In this document: positions 36,501-46,309 of the stretch, piece after piece
Position numbering within the stretch: the stretch's first letter is position 1
How the letters are laid out: each line of letters begins with the position of its first letter
DNA from: Strigamia acuminata
Taxonomy: Eukaryota; Arthropoda; Chilopoda; Geophilomorpha; Linotaeniidae
NCBI GenBank assembly: GCA_949358305.1
Contig: OX442319.1
Coordinates: 7,874,001 to 7,938,000, forward strand
Direction: 5' to 3'
DNA: 64,000 bases
Position numbers and translations under genes: made by a program
Notes under the pieces: model-generated
The model's input: the letters and a program-made list of their open reading frames with translations, nothing else
Told to the model about the DNA's origin: nothing
The model's database searches: none

Positions 36501-38528
36501 CCGGACGCAGCACAATTGCATCAAGTTCGATCCCCTCACATCTCACCAGAAACGTCTCAAGCAAGTTCTCCCGGACTCTCGCCGCCGGGATCACCACTAC
36601 GTTTTGTCACAACACGTAGAAGAGATGGCCGAAACGTTTTGCAGCAAATGATGCCAATTTTCGATCAAGGTGCTTTATCTCCGTTACCTCCTGGTCCAAC
36701 TCATGTTGCAGCCCCGTCAGCGGGAAAAACGTCTTTCTTTTGGCGCTATATCGGCGGAGATACAGTCTTTAGACGATGGGTTCGGGAGGAGCATCTTCGG
36801 AAAGATCAACGACCCGGCTGCATCGATATCGACGTTTATTATTTCCCGGAACCGAATCTTCGACTGCGTTCGAGACGAGACGTTGAAGAATTCTGTGTTA
36901 TGAACGATCTCCCCTACGACCCGGAACTGTTCTTTTTCGGCAATATGGAACACACGCTGCCCACGATTCCTGGTCCTCGTCACGTCGCACATCTATGTCG
37001 CACGGAACCGTCATCGTATGCCGAAATCCCAAAATTTCATGACGCCCCAAAATGGCGCGAAGCCATCGATGAGGAGTTAGGGACATTCAAAGAAAGAGAA
37101 ATTTACGTTGAAGTCCCGAGACCGCCCAAAACCACAGTGTTGGGCTGTAAATGGATTTTCAAGTTAAAATCGGACGCGGCCGGCACCATAACTCGTTATC
37201 GCGCAAGACTCGTGGCCCAGGGCTTTCGACAAACCCTGGGAGTGGACTACGACGAGGTCTTCAGTCCGGTCGTAAACTTTGTGCTCATCCGACTTTTCTT
37301 CTGTCTTCTGGTTGTTTTGAAAGGGTGGAAAGATGCGCACCTCGACGTCAGGTGTGCATACCTGTACGGGGACCTGAAGCACAAGGTGTACATGCGCATC
37401 CCGGCAGGCGCAACCTGTACGAATCCCGACAACGTATGGCTGCTTGTTAAATCCCTCTACGGACTTCACCAATCAGGGAGGCAGTGGTACGAAAAGTTGG
37501 ACGAGTCACTTCGAGCCCTCGGTTTCCGGAAAATGCCCGCCTGCAATTGCGTGTATATCTACGGCAATTGTGCAGTCATGCTGGTGTACGTCGATGACAT
37601 TGTTCTGTTTTACGCTTCCGACACCGTGTTAAACCGAATTATCCAACTTATCACCTCGAAGTTCGATATCGTCAACCTCGGACCCATCACGAAACTATTA
37701 GGAGTCGAGTTCATCCGAGATATGGGGCGCACCTTTATTTCACAACGCGCCTATATTGCCAAACTGGTCAAGAAGTTTGAAGTATTGACGAATCGACTCG
37801 TGAAAGTCCCAGTTACACCCGGGACGACACTCGTGAGGGGACCCACCGACAACTTGATTGACTTTCCATATCGATCGCTGATCGGATCGCTTCTGTTTCT
37901 GGCTTCGAGGACACGCCCCGACATCTTATTTTCCGTCATTTCGCTGAGTCAATTCAATACGTGCTACGACAAAACCCACATTCGTGCCCTTTTGCAAGTA
38001 CTCCAATACGTGGCAAACACCATGGATTATTGCATCGAACTTTCAGGCTGCACGTCCAGTCAGCTCTGGGCGTATACGGATGCGTCGTGGGCAAGCGACT
38101 TGGCTACGTCTTTAAGTTTCGGCGGTTTCATAACTTATATCGGAAATGTGCCTATTGGCTGGTCGTGCCGAAAACAATCAACGGTCGCATGTTCAACTAT
38201 GGAAGCGGAGTTTATCGCCCTAGTTGAATGTGTGAAAGAAACTTACTGGCTCGATCACATTTTCACCGAATTTCCGATCCTCGACCGTATCTCGCGACCG
38301 ATTATTTACTCCGACGCCCTGGCCAGTATTCAATTTACATCGAATGACGTGGAGAATGCTAAAACAAAGCATATCCGCGTCAAATACCATTGGCTCAGGG
38401 AGTGGTTCACGGCAGGATGTTTTGATCTTCGTAAAGTGTCCGGTGAACGGAACGTCGCAGACATATTCACCAAATGGCTCAGCTCTGAACGTCTGCGATC
38501 ACTAATTTCAAACATCTTCCGACTGTGA
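33525..38528 (+). CDS. Ty1/copia gag-pol polyprotein 2 (1667 aa)
   Basis: Copia-order polyprotein. Visible: UBN2-type gag (about 1-200); zinc knuckle CFNCDQMGHYANKC near residue 234; protease with VDCGATDH near 322, where the residue between D and G is Cys and not Thr or Ser; GAG-pre-integrase finger (about 565-610); integrase D in HMDVWG (about 639), D in RSDRGGEF (about 702) and E in TAERINR, with 35 residues between the last two; a long acidic and proline-rich linker (about 870-1070); RT with YVDD near 1355; RNase H with TDASW near 1516 and DIFTKWL at the end. The ATG at 33525 is the first in frame after the leader structure. No stop interrupts the frame. A 221-base 3' region follows. Confidence 0.95.
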   Translation: MQKSGESSMGKIPILGISNYETWQRSMRMLLKAEGLWRHVTEEKEAEHLLTLTDKEKERFATKKDKALGIIYVHVSEAKRSVLDVCNTPKEAWEALSKIYAPSSLARQAAMRWQFLSLHLEANEEMVDFIARVDHHVRQLKDIQEDVSDKHHAYQYLNRIPQEYAQVTFAIYHMPLADFTPSKVSEQLISEYLRLKSMGLAHNSSSTSVHASAKDQSRPRNDSRRRRPLSSVKCFNCDQMGHYANKCPLPRRTDPNQSSASFQRSRSKSKKPNKNSAPKVDDTRPRGNSRPVRKTIFFVNAPQVVERPVAHFMQSNEWIVDCGATDHVSHVRSWFSDFTNIVPFDIELGQGKSQVTGKGTVQLLTRVDDYDSIVVLTNVLYAPSFEANLISVSKIDKTRHHIHIYNGEVNIYESSIESPILRAREKSGLYYVDGLCSNPAVSTLISPITQPEPVQTFVTTEVEFENIPKPKKQQSKQRDISDFRIQMPPMPNQKSIPVVTNPLPIPQSLPPIHNEPPTPSYADVIQQIPSTPLPVISNPCNVSPSQKEIIPKPFQSPKKVIANPASIKDATGLWHSRLGHLHTNAMRLLANNDHVHGLEPAEVRQELACNHCRIAKSTRASHKPDPHPCTTQPLDLLHMDVWGPAPVTSFGGARFVFTVIDDATRYTWITPLAQKSQVFECFKDLVARLERVANTRIKAIRSDRGGEFMSNEFLQYLKEKGIQGQRTNPSSPQMNGTAERINRTMADNFRSILEETQLPEGLWAELAVTFAYIKNRSPHSRLKNEVPYILWRQRALSLRHLRKIGSKCWVHFTAPGRKKLDARAWEGFLVGYATGTRGYRVWNPIDNSITESIHVKIDEYQSYRKLLRNRNGRQNQTFDDPDADRQQRVSFDDDVHYVDWPKRTDSDDGSSNGESDDDDDDDGNGSVSRSISIPCVHIPPLNTPERQLIDACALALPSSASVGRSASYPILYQEEGQDTDEDVGQIVEEAIQPDAAQLHQVRSPHISPETSQASSPGLSPPGSPLRFVTTRRRDGRNVLQQMMPIFDQGALSPLPPGPTHVAAPSAGKTSFFWRYIGGDTVFRRWVREEHLRKDQRPGCIDIDVYYFPEPNLRLRSRRDVEEFCVMNDLPYDPELFFFGNMEHTLPTIPGPRHVAHLCRTEPSSYAEIPKFHDAPKWREAIDEELGTFKEREIYVEVPRPPKTTVLGCKWIFKLKSDAAGTITRYRARLVAQGFRQTLGVDYDEVFSPVVNFVLIRLFFCLLVVLKGWKDAHLDVRCAYLYGDLKHKVYMRIPAGATCTNPDNVWLLVKSLYGLHQSGRQWYEKLDESLRALGFRKMPACNCVYIYGNCAVMLVYVDDIVLFYASDTVLNRIIQLITSKFDIVNLGPITKLLGVEFIRDMGRTFISQRAYIAKLVKKFEVLTNRLVKVPVTPGTTLVRGPTDNLIDFPYRSLIGSLLFLASRTRPDILFSVISLSQFNTCYDKTHIRALLQVLQYVANTMDYCIELSGCTSSQLWAYTDASWASDLATSLSFGGFITYIGNVPIGWSCRKQSTVACSTMEAEFIALVECVKETYWLDHIFTEFPILDRISRPIIYSDALASIQFTSNDVENAKTKHIRVKYHWLREWFTAGCFDLRKVSGERNVADIFTKWLSSERLRSLISNIFRL

Positions 38529-38738
38529 ACTCTTACCGAGACCTTATCGTGACATTCTTTATTTCTTATACCGGATTATGAGGATCATCGAGTTTCTGAG
38601 GGAATATTCGGGCTTACGTAGTGTTTTTCAATGATAGTACCCGGCTCGATGATTCGACCTTATTATTTATCTTTTCCCGTAAATTATACTGTAATTCCAG
38701 TTTTTGCATAGGCTTTTCCCCTGATTCTATTTCCATCG

Positions 38739-38749
38739 ATAGGGGGAAT
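38739..38749 (+). promoter_or_regulatory. Copia 2 polypurine tract
   Basis: ATAGGGGGAAT directly before the 3' LTR at 38750, in the expected position. Confidence 0.75.
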
Positions 38750-39287
38750 TGTTGGTCTATAAGACCGTGACATGTCTCGATGTGATATAGAATCACATAA
38801 TGATCTTTCATTTCGGTGTATATTTATACATTTATAATTATCCAGTCTGTTTTGTTAATATTCGATATTTATTATCATTGATTGTATTTATGCATGCAGC
38901 ACCATGCATTCGTTAGACTTTCTATTCAATTCCCAATGTATTATGTTCTTTTAATGCCATGCATCGCCACCAGAGTGTGTCCCACTCTCTCTTGTTTTCT
39001 TCCAACATGGCCGCACACAGTGCTTTGTGCTGTGTGATTTTCTCAACTCCAGAATGGAGCCTATTTGTAAGTTATTTCATTTCCATTAAATGTTTTATTA
39101 TTTTAGTTGTTAGTGTTCATTATTAGAACACCTTTTAGTCCATCTCCAGCGCATATAAGCGGCCTTAAGCCGCGCGCCCGTCTCGTACGCATTGCCGTTA
39201 TCGTCGTCGCCTCGTACGTGTGTGAAACACGCCTATCGCTTCCTTTTTCGGTGTGAAAACCGAACTGCGCCGCTTTCCTCTGCTACA
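38750..39287 (+). repeat. Copia 2, 3' LTR (538 bp)
   Basis: Looks identical to 31902-32439. GGATT and gypsy gag follow. Confidence 0.94.
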
Positions 39288-40085
39288 GGATTTGCCGTAC
39301 TCGAGAGCTCGCGCTTCTCTTTCCGCCAGCTTCCGCTTTCTCTCGCGGATGGCTTGTCGGGCCTCATTCTCGGCATCCGCTTCGAATTGAGCGGAGTCTA
39401 CCATTTGTTGAGCGTATGCGTCTTCAACAACGGTGATTTCTGGGGATAACCTGTGCGCTCTTAAAGCTGCACGTACGATTTGTAATGTTTCGTACACAGT
39501 TATTTTTCCCGTTGGCAGAGTGTATCGTACACCTTCTGCCTGTGCCAACTGCATCGTGTCAACCAATGTGGCCGAGACGCTGTAAGGCTGGCTCGGAACA
39601 CGCTCAGTTTTTGACGCATTGGACTTGTGTCCTTCGGACCTGACCGAAGCTGGGCGGCTTTGCGTAATTGGCGTGTTTAGTGCCGAATTAGCTGTCGTGT
39701 TTGAGGCCGTCTTTTGTATCGGAGACGCCGCTTTCGGACTGCCCACCTCGGTGTCGTGCGTTAGACGAGGCGATGGGTTACGGGATAAAACCTCGTTTCC
39801 GCTCGTCTCGCCGTCACGGTTAGAACGCGGCAGTTTGGAGTGAGATTGCTCTTCACCCCGCTCTGTCTCGTCCAATCGCTGCCTCGTCTCGGAACGAGAC
39901 GGGTGCGATGCCTCTGATGCGCTTCTGCGATCGGGTTTAGGCTTGCGCCGTTTTTGCCTCGCTTCGTGCGCTGAGGCTTTGGGTAAGGGACCTCCAGATC
40001 GCAAGTGATAGTCGGCGCCTTTACGACTGCCGGCTCTCTTGTTCGCGTCGGAGTCGGAATCCGTTACTCGGATATTGTCTGCCAT
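39288..40085 (-). pseudogene. Gypsy gag, 5' piece
   Basis: N-terminal part of gag, from the ATG at 40085 (AAAAATGGC context) to the copia 2 insertion. The open frame reaches 40109 but begins there with TTG. The first 150 residues are charged and low in complexity. A more compact part follows, with VSATLVDTMQLAQ and an Arg/Glu-rich helical stretch. Phase at the copia 2 insertion matches the middle piece at 31896. This N-terminal region has no domain that I know, and it makes this gag much longer than a standard gypsy gag. Confidence 0.85.
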
Positions 40086-40133
40086 TTTTGGGTATGAAAA
40101 TGATCTCAAGTTCTATTCGAGTCGTTTAAATCG

Positions 40134-40151
40134 ATCCCGGACAGGCCCCCA
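40134..40151 (-). promoter_or_regulatory. Gypsy primer-binding site (tRNA-Pro type)
   Basis: Minus-strand TGGGGGCCTGTCCGGGAT, two bases inside the 5' LTR. It agrees at 16 of 18 positions with the complement of animal tRNA-Pro as I remember it; the two differences are a swapped CT/TC pair. Confidence 0.65.
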
Positions 40152-40153
40152 CG

Positions 40154-41149
40154 TGTCGCGCTCAACTCGGTCTGTCGCTGATACGTGGTATGAGTCACTC
40201 TCTGATCTCGCAATACCGCTTTACTCAAGCGGTTACCCAAATAATGTAACACGGCAAGACAATGTAAAAGGTAAATATAATAAATGTATTTATTATACGG
40301 GAATATACAGTTAAAAGGGAATAAAATATGTAAGGGAATAAAAAGGTAAAAGGAAAGGGGTGTGAAGTTGGCGAGAAACTGGTCGAGGTCGTCCTTTGTC
40401 GCTGTGGATCCAAGATGGCGTCCGCGTGGCAACGTGGTGTCGTCTTGGGCCGGCGTGGCAATGAATGGCGTCCTCGTCTCACGTTTCTCGTTCGGTCCTT
40501 CGGGCTCACGCTGGTCGGGCGCGAGTGAATGCCTGAAAGGTCTTACTTCTGGTCTGTTGTCTAGGTTTAGGGTTTTTTGTAGGTGTCCGGCGATCACACA
40601 GCGGCGGACGCTTGGTGGTTCCCGGCGATACACACAGCGGCGGGAACGCTCGTCGTGGTTACTGCAATTTAGGCTTGTGCGACCGTTTGTCTGCACAACT
40701 CGCTAAATTGGAGTAGGTTTACTATTTCTAGCTGGCTTGCTAAAATAGTGTGGTAATCTTGTTTCGCAGGTTACTCTGCGGAGGTTAACACAAATCAATC
40801 GTACTCACGTTGAAAGTCCCTTGTCCTAGGTCACTCCTGAAGTCTTTGTACTTAGGCTTGATCGTTTTAGGACGTTTGGCTTTTACGTGTATCTTGATTG
40901 ATTTTTGTGTTGGTTCTGCCCGCTCAGTGCAAGGCGAATTCCTTTGCACAAAGCGGGGGGTGACAGGTGACTAAAGCCACCCAATAGTGGAGAAGACGAA
41001 TCTCCCCCACTCCCCCAGGGCAGACGCCCGTCCATTGACTGGATGTCAATGCTCTGAGGGAAGGGAGGCGCGCGTGCGACTCCCCTTCTTTACCCGTATG
41101 TAGGCCACGAGAGAAACTCTTCGTGCCCCACCCCAGTCGGGTCACCACA
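40154..41149 (-). repeat. Gypsy 5' LTR (996 bp)
   Basis: Drives the minus-strand gypsy transcript. Same length as the 3' LTR, one difference seen. Satellite resumes at 41150 with the duplicated ACTA. Confidence 0.96.
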
Positions 41150-43751
41150 ACTATTTCTGAACATACAGAGACATTGGACTTGTGGTGTTTGTGCTAAGTA
41201 ACTGTGATGAGATCAAAAGTCTATTCTCCCAAATCATTGCTTGGATGTTGCTAAAACTTACATTGAAGGCTTCTACTAAGGTTTAAACACTATTTCTGAA
41301 CATTCAGAGACATTGGTCTTGTGGTGTTTGTGCTAAGTCAACTGTGATGAGATCAAAAGTCTATTCTCCCAAATCATCGGTTAAATGTTATAAAACTTAC
41401 ATTGGAGCCTTCTACTAAGGTTTAAACACTATTTCTGAACATTCAGAGACATTGGTCTTGTGGTGTTTGTGCTAAGTCAACTGTGATGAGATCAAAAGTC
41501 TATTCTCCCAAATCATTGGTTGGATGTTTCTAAAACTTACATTGGAGCCTTCTACTAAGGTTTAAACACTATTTCTGAACATTCAGAGACATTGGTCTTG
41601 TGGTGTTTGTGCTAAGTCAACTGTGATGAGATCAAAAGTCTATTCTCCCAAATCATTGGTTGGATGTTTCTAAAACTTACATTGGAGCCTTCTACTAAGG
41701 TTTAAACAATATTTCTGAACATTCAGAGACATTGGTCTTGTGGTGTTTGTGCTAAGTCAACTGTGATGAGATCAAAAGTCTATTCTCCCAAATCATCGGT
41801 TAAATGTTTCTAAAACTTACATTGGAGCCTTCTACTAAGGTTTAAACACTATTTCTGAACATTCAGAGATATTAGTCTTGTGGTGTTTGTGCTAAGTCAA
41901 CTGTGATGAGATCAAAAGTCTATTCTCCCAAATCATCGGTTGAATGTTTCTAAAACTACATTGGAGCCTTCTACTAAGGTTTAAACACTATTTCTGAACA
42001 TTCAGAGACATTGGTCTTGTGGTGTTTGTGCTAAGTCAACTGTGATGAGATCAAAAGTCTATTCTCCCAAATCATCGGTTGGATGTTTCTAAAACTTACA
42101 TTGGAGCCTTCTACTAAGGTTTAAACACTATTTCTGAACATTCAGAGACATTGGTCTTGTGGTGTTTGTGCTAAGTCAACTGCGATGTGAAATAAGCTCA
42201 AAATTTTTTTTTCAAAATTTATTGCTTGGGTGTTGCTAAAACTTACATTGAAGGCTTCTACTAAGGTTTAAACACTATTTCTAAACATTCAGAGACATTG
42301 GTCTTGTGGTGTTTGTGCTAAGTCAACTGTGATGAGATCAAAAGTCTATTCTCCCAAATCATCGGTTGGATGTTTCTAAAACTTACATTGGAGCCTTCTA
42401 CTAAGGTTTAAACACTATTTCTGAACATTCAGAGACATTGGACTTGTGGTGTTTGTGCTAAGTCAACTGCGATGTGAAATGAGCTCAAAATTTTTTTTTC
42501 AAAATTTATTGCTTGGGTGTTGCTAAAACTTAGATTGAAGGCTTCTACTAAGGTTTAAACACTATTTCTGAACATTCAGAGACATTGGTCTTGTGGTGTT
42601 TGTGCTAAGTCAACTGCGATGTGAAATGAGCTCAAAATTTTTTCTTCAAAATTTATTGCTTGGGTGTTGCTAAAACTTAGATTGAAGGCTTCTACTAAGG
42701 TTTAAACACTATTTCTGAACATTCAGAGACATTGGTCTTGTGGTGTTTGTGCTAAGTCAACTGCGATGTGAAATGAGCTCAAAATTTTTTTCTTCAAAAT
42801 TTAATGCTTGGGTGTTGCTAAAACTTATATTGAAGGCTTCTACTAAGGTTTAAACACTATTTCTGAACATACAGAGACATTGGACTTGTGGTGTTTGTGC
42901 TAAGTAACTGTGATGAGATCAAAAGTCTATTCTCCCAAATCATTGCTTGGATGTTGCTAAAACTTACATTGAAGGCTTCTACTAAGGTTTAAACACTATT
43001 TCTGAACATTCAGAGACATTGGTCTTGTGGTGTTTGTGCTAAGTCAACTGTGATGAGATCAAAAGTCTATTCTCCCAAATCATCGGTTGGATGTTTCTAA
43101 AACTTACATTGGAGCCTTCTACTAAGGTTTAAACACTATTTCTGAACATTCAGAGACATTGGTCTTATGGTGTTTGTGCTAAGTCAACTATGATGAGATC
43201 AAAAGTCTATTCTCCCAAATCATCGGTTGAATGTTTCTAAAACTTACATTGGAGCCTTCTACTAAGGTTTAAACACTATTTCTGAACATTCAGAGACATT
43301 GGTCTTGTGGTGTTTGTGCTAAGTCAACTGTGATGAGATCAAAAGTCTATTCTCCCAAATCATCGGTTGGATGTTTCTAAAACTTACATTGGAGCCTTCT
43401 ACTAAGGTTTAAACACTATTTCTGAACATTCAGAGACATTGGTCTTGTGGTGTTTGTGCTAAGTCAACTGCGATGTGAAATAAGCTCAAAATTTTTGTTT
43501 CAAAGTTTATTGCTTGGGTGTTGCTAAAACTTACATTGAAGGCTTCTACTAAGGTTTAAACACTATTTCTAAACATTCAGAGACATTGGTCTTGTGGTGT
43601 TTGTGCTAAGTCAACTGTGATGAGATCAAAAGTCTATTCTCCCAAATCATCGGTTGGATGTTTCTAAAACTTACATTGGAGCCTTCTACTAAGGTTTAAA
43701 CACTATTTCTGAACATTCAGAGACATTGGTCTTGTGGTGTTTGTGCTAAGT
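41150..43751. repeat. Satellite array, part 2
   Basis: Continuation of the array at 13211. Rare variants recur in the same order as in part 1: AAACAATATTT (12057 and 41706), GAGATATTAG (12222 and 41871) and AAAACTACATT (about 12302 and 41950). With gypsy removed, this is a tandem repeat of about 1.71 kb (12 monomers). It ends at the BEL copy 2 insertion. No gene. Confidence 0.97.
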
Positions 43752-45313
43752 TGTTGCAAGACAGCGTAGAAATTGTTGTGCTATTTTATTGTCAATATTT
43801 TTACCATTTACTTTGAGTTGATTAAAATCTTTAAGTGTTTTAATTTCCTTTGCCTAATTGGTATTTTTCACTTTTCAGATTTTTTTATTGCTTATTAAAG
43901 TGTTTTGACTTGATTTTTATTCATACTTTTCAATATTCAGTAATGTTTATGCTTTGTATTGATTTCAAATATCCTATTCCGTGCATTTATTGACTTATTC
44001 ACTTGTTTTTTGAGAGTTTGTGTTGATTCCGAACTGTTTTGGTGCAAATTTCGTTACCTAGCATACAATTGCGATGCTAGTGACGTCATTTTTCTGTTTC
44101 CCGTAAAGTTACGGTTCCGCCTTCTAACCTTTTGTTTAGTACTTTTCAAATCACTTGGAATTTTATTAAGCATTCGTTTAGACTAATTCAAGCATGCTCT
44201 TTCTATCTAGATGCATCAAAACTGCTTTGGAAGTTCCGTTTGATTGGTTTGAACGTTCGTTTCCGTCTGCCATAAAAGCGCAGCCGGGAATGTTCGTTTG
44301 GCCGATAAATTCGTATTTATTCAATCTGTGTATTTTATTCCGATGTTTTGTGAAGAGAATTGATAATTATTCTTATAATTTAATCGATACTTTTTTGATT
44401 ATTTAAATTTAGTGTTTTTACATTCATTTTACGTGTAGTTTTGCCGCCGATGTTATGTTCGCCGGACGCCATGTTTGATCCAACACCTTTGTTATGTTCG
44501 CCGGTCGCCATGTTTGTCCCAAGCGACGATTACACAATGTAACCGTTATTTTTGTATTTTATATCACATAATTTGCATTTACTATTACATTGCGTTATTA
44601 TTCAGTATGTATTCTTTGATAATTTTGTGCTTTTGTACCGATCGAAATTCAAATGTGATCGTTATGTAATTTTCCTGGCCTGTGATTGGCTATCGTCAAT
44701 CCTTTCTTTCCGAGATCGGTTTATTGCTAATATCTCATTGTTTAACGTGTTTTTTGACATTGTTGTGATTAGCTTTTTTGTTCACCGCATTCTTGTGGTC
44801 ATTTCAATGTATTTCAATGTATTTTTAATGCATTTTTTAGCAAATGCCAACTTTGCCGTAATCTTGTTTCCTCCGTTACCATGGTAACGGAATCTTTCGT
44901 GTATCTGTATTTCGCCGCTATCGGCCTGGCGCGTGCCATATTCGGTACTGCGCATGTGCGGTTCTCTAAGAACCAATCTAATTGCTGTAATTTCTTCAGT
45001 TATTAACCAACCTTTGAATAAATGTGTTGTGTTTTATTAGCTCTTGTTTTAGGTTTATTTTCAAACACATTTAATGTGTAGTGAGTAGTTTAAAAATTCT
45101 CAGGCCAACTTATGTTTCTGCCACCTATTGGATACTTGGTGCAGGTGTTCTCCACATTGTTCCAGCGGTACAACAATGCCATTTGTTGCGGATTTATTGC
45201 TCTCCAGTGCGATTTTCGTACTAGCCACGCCATACGACCTTGGGCGAGCTCAAGTGTCTTGAATTTGGATACGCATCGCCATTCCTTTCTATCTGTCTTG
45301 TTGACCTGCAACA
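43752..45313 (+). repeat. BEL copy 2, 5' LTR (1562 bp)
   Basis: TGTTGCA...TGCAACA ends. Candidate sites: CRE TGACGTCA (44081-44088), two 39-bp repeats with CGCCATGTTTG cores (about 44450-44530), the X-box palindrome (44873-44890), an NRF1-like TGCGCATGTGCG (44949-44960) and AATAAA (45017-45022) followed by a GT-rich stretch. Confidence 0.95.
44873..44890. promoter_or_regulatory. Perfect RFX-type X-box palindrome in BEL LTR
   Basis: Third copy of the 18-base palindrome, in the LTR that should drive copy 2. An NRF1-like TGCGCATGTGCG follows 58 bases later. Confidence 0.55.
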
Positions 45314-46309
45314 CAGATACGAAGCTTTTGGTAGCCGTGACCAGGATTCCGTCTGCAATTCGTGAGTTTTTCCAGTGCATCATCAATACGTTTGAAAAAG
45401 TGTTTGGTGCGACGGAGGAACAATACGTTCGTGTTTCGTCACCCATGTCAAGAGTCAACGTTCAACGTGACAGAAGTTACGACGGGGACTTCTTTGGCGG
45501 CGAAAACGAACAAAAGTGTGCATGCAGTTGGAGTTCAAGGTCACAACACTGGATAACACAACGCGTCGTGTTGGAAAGCGGATTCGCCCCTGGAATAATT
45601 GCATTTTACAGTGTTTTGCCTTATGAAATTGAAATTTTGGAGATTTTGGTTATTAAGGGGAACTGTATCAAGTGTCTTTATGGGATTTTGGTAGTTGCAT
45701 TTGTTGGTTTTCGGGAAAATTTCGATAAAGTGTCTATTTTACAACTTTTGAAGTGTTTTTTCATTGCATGCTTAGTTCTCCATTATAACCGCCATAAGCG
45801 GGGGAGATTAGATTTATTTCGAGTAGAACTGACTAGTTTCAAGTTGAATAAGCTGTCAGTAGAGTCAAAATTTAATGTTAGGAGTTATTGGCGTGTTTTG
45901 TTGCAAAACGAACCGTCAATTGTTTTCAAAAGAGTTTATTGGCGTGCTTTGTTGCAAAACGAACCGTCAATTATTTTCAAACTGTGCAGGGTATTGTGTC
46001 ACGTTTTATTTACGTACACAAAAACCGCTCAAATTTTTGGTCATCCTCGATTGGCCAAACATTTGATATTCTAAAATTCTCACGTGTCACCAAGGAGCGT
46101 GAAAATTGAGTGCTTTTTGGGGGATAAAATAAAAACGTTTATTCTCTTTAAAGTTAAAACAAAAACCGTGAAAATTGAGAAATTTTTGGGGGATAAAATT
46201 ACAAGGTTTATTCTCTTAAAAATTAAAACAAAGTTGAATTGTCATGCCCGTTTTTATCTGTTCTTTCCAAATTTCACAGCCGAATTTTTTGTGAGAGAGG
46301 ACAGAGAAA
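45314..46309 (+). other. BEL copy 2: 5' leader (996 bp) with two tandem repeats
   Basis: Same length and layout as in copy 1. A 51-bp tandem pair starts at about 45885 and a 69-bp pair covers 46098-46235. The purine 13-mer GAGAGGACAGAGA (46295-46307) sits just before the ATG. The first TGG after the LTR is at 45329 and I cannot assign it to a tRNA. Confidence 0.7.

Larger units (their letters stand above)
31902..39287 (+). mobile_element. Ty1/copia retrotransposon 2 inside gypsy gag
   Basis: Complete element of 7386 bp with 538-bp LTRs that look identical, TG...CA ends, GGATT target duplication, primer site, intact polyprotein and purine tract. It is a different family from copia 1: LTRs are unrelated and proteins are only similar. 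It lies 864 gag bases away from copia 1, in the same orientation. The two are independent insertions into gypsy gag and neither is nested in the other. Confidence 0.96.
13212..41149 (-). mobile_element. Large Ty3/gypsy LTR retrotransposon carrying two copia insertions
   Basis: Minus-strand element between 996-bp LTRs (40154-41149 is 5', 13212-14207 is 3'). The LTRs differ at one place that I see (13955 against 40897). LTR ends are TGTGGTGACC and GAGCGCGACA. The satellite target ACTA is duplicated at 13208-13211 and 41150-41153, and the flanking satellite joins into a normal monomer. A proline-type primer site, gag in three pieces, pol, a third ORF and a polypurine tract follow in retroviral order. 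Taking out the two copia elements and one copy of each of their target duplications leaves about 13.5 kb, large for a gypsy element. Confidence 0.95.

Noticed and set aside
13212-41149. A single giant 28-kb element, or a Maverick-like virus
   Set aside because: Inner LTR pairs with their own 5-bp duplications, and gag phase restored across both sites, show two ordinary copia elements inside one gypsy element.
45329-45346. BEL primer site TGGTAGCCGTGACCAGGA
   Set aside because: It lies 16 bases inside the LTR, and I could not match it to an animal tRNA, so it stays unassigned.
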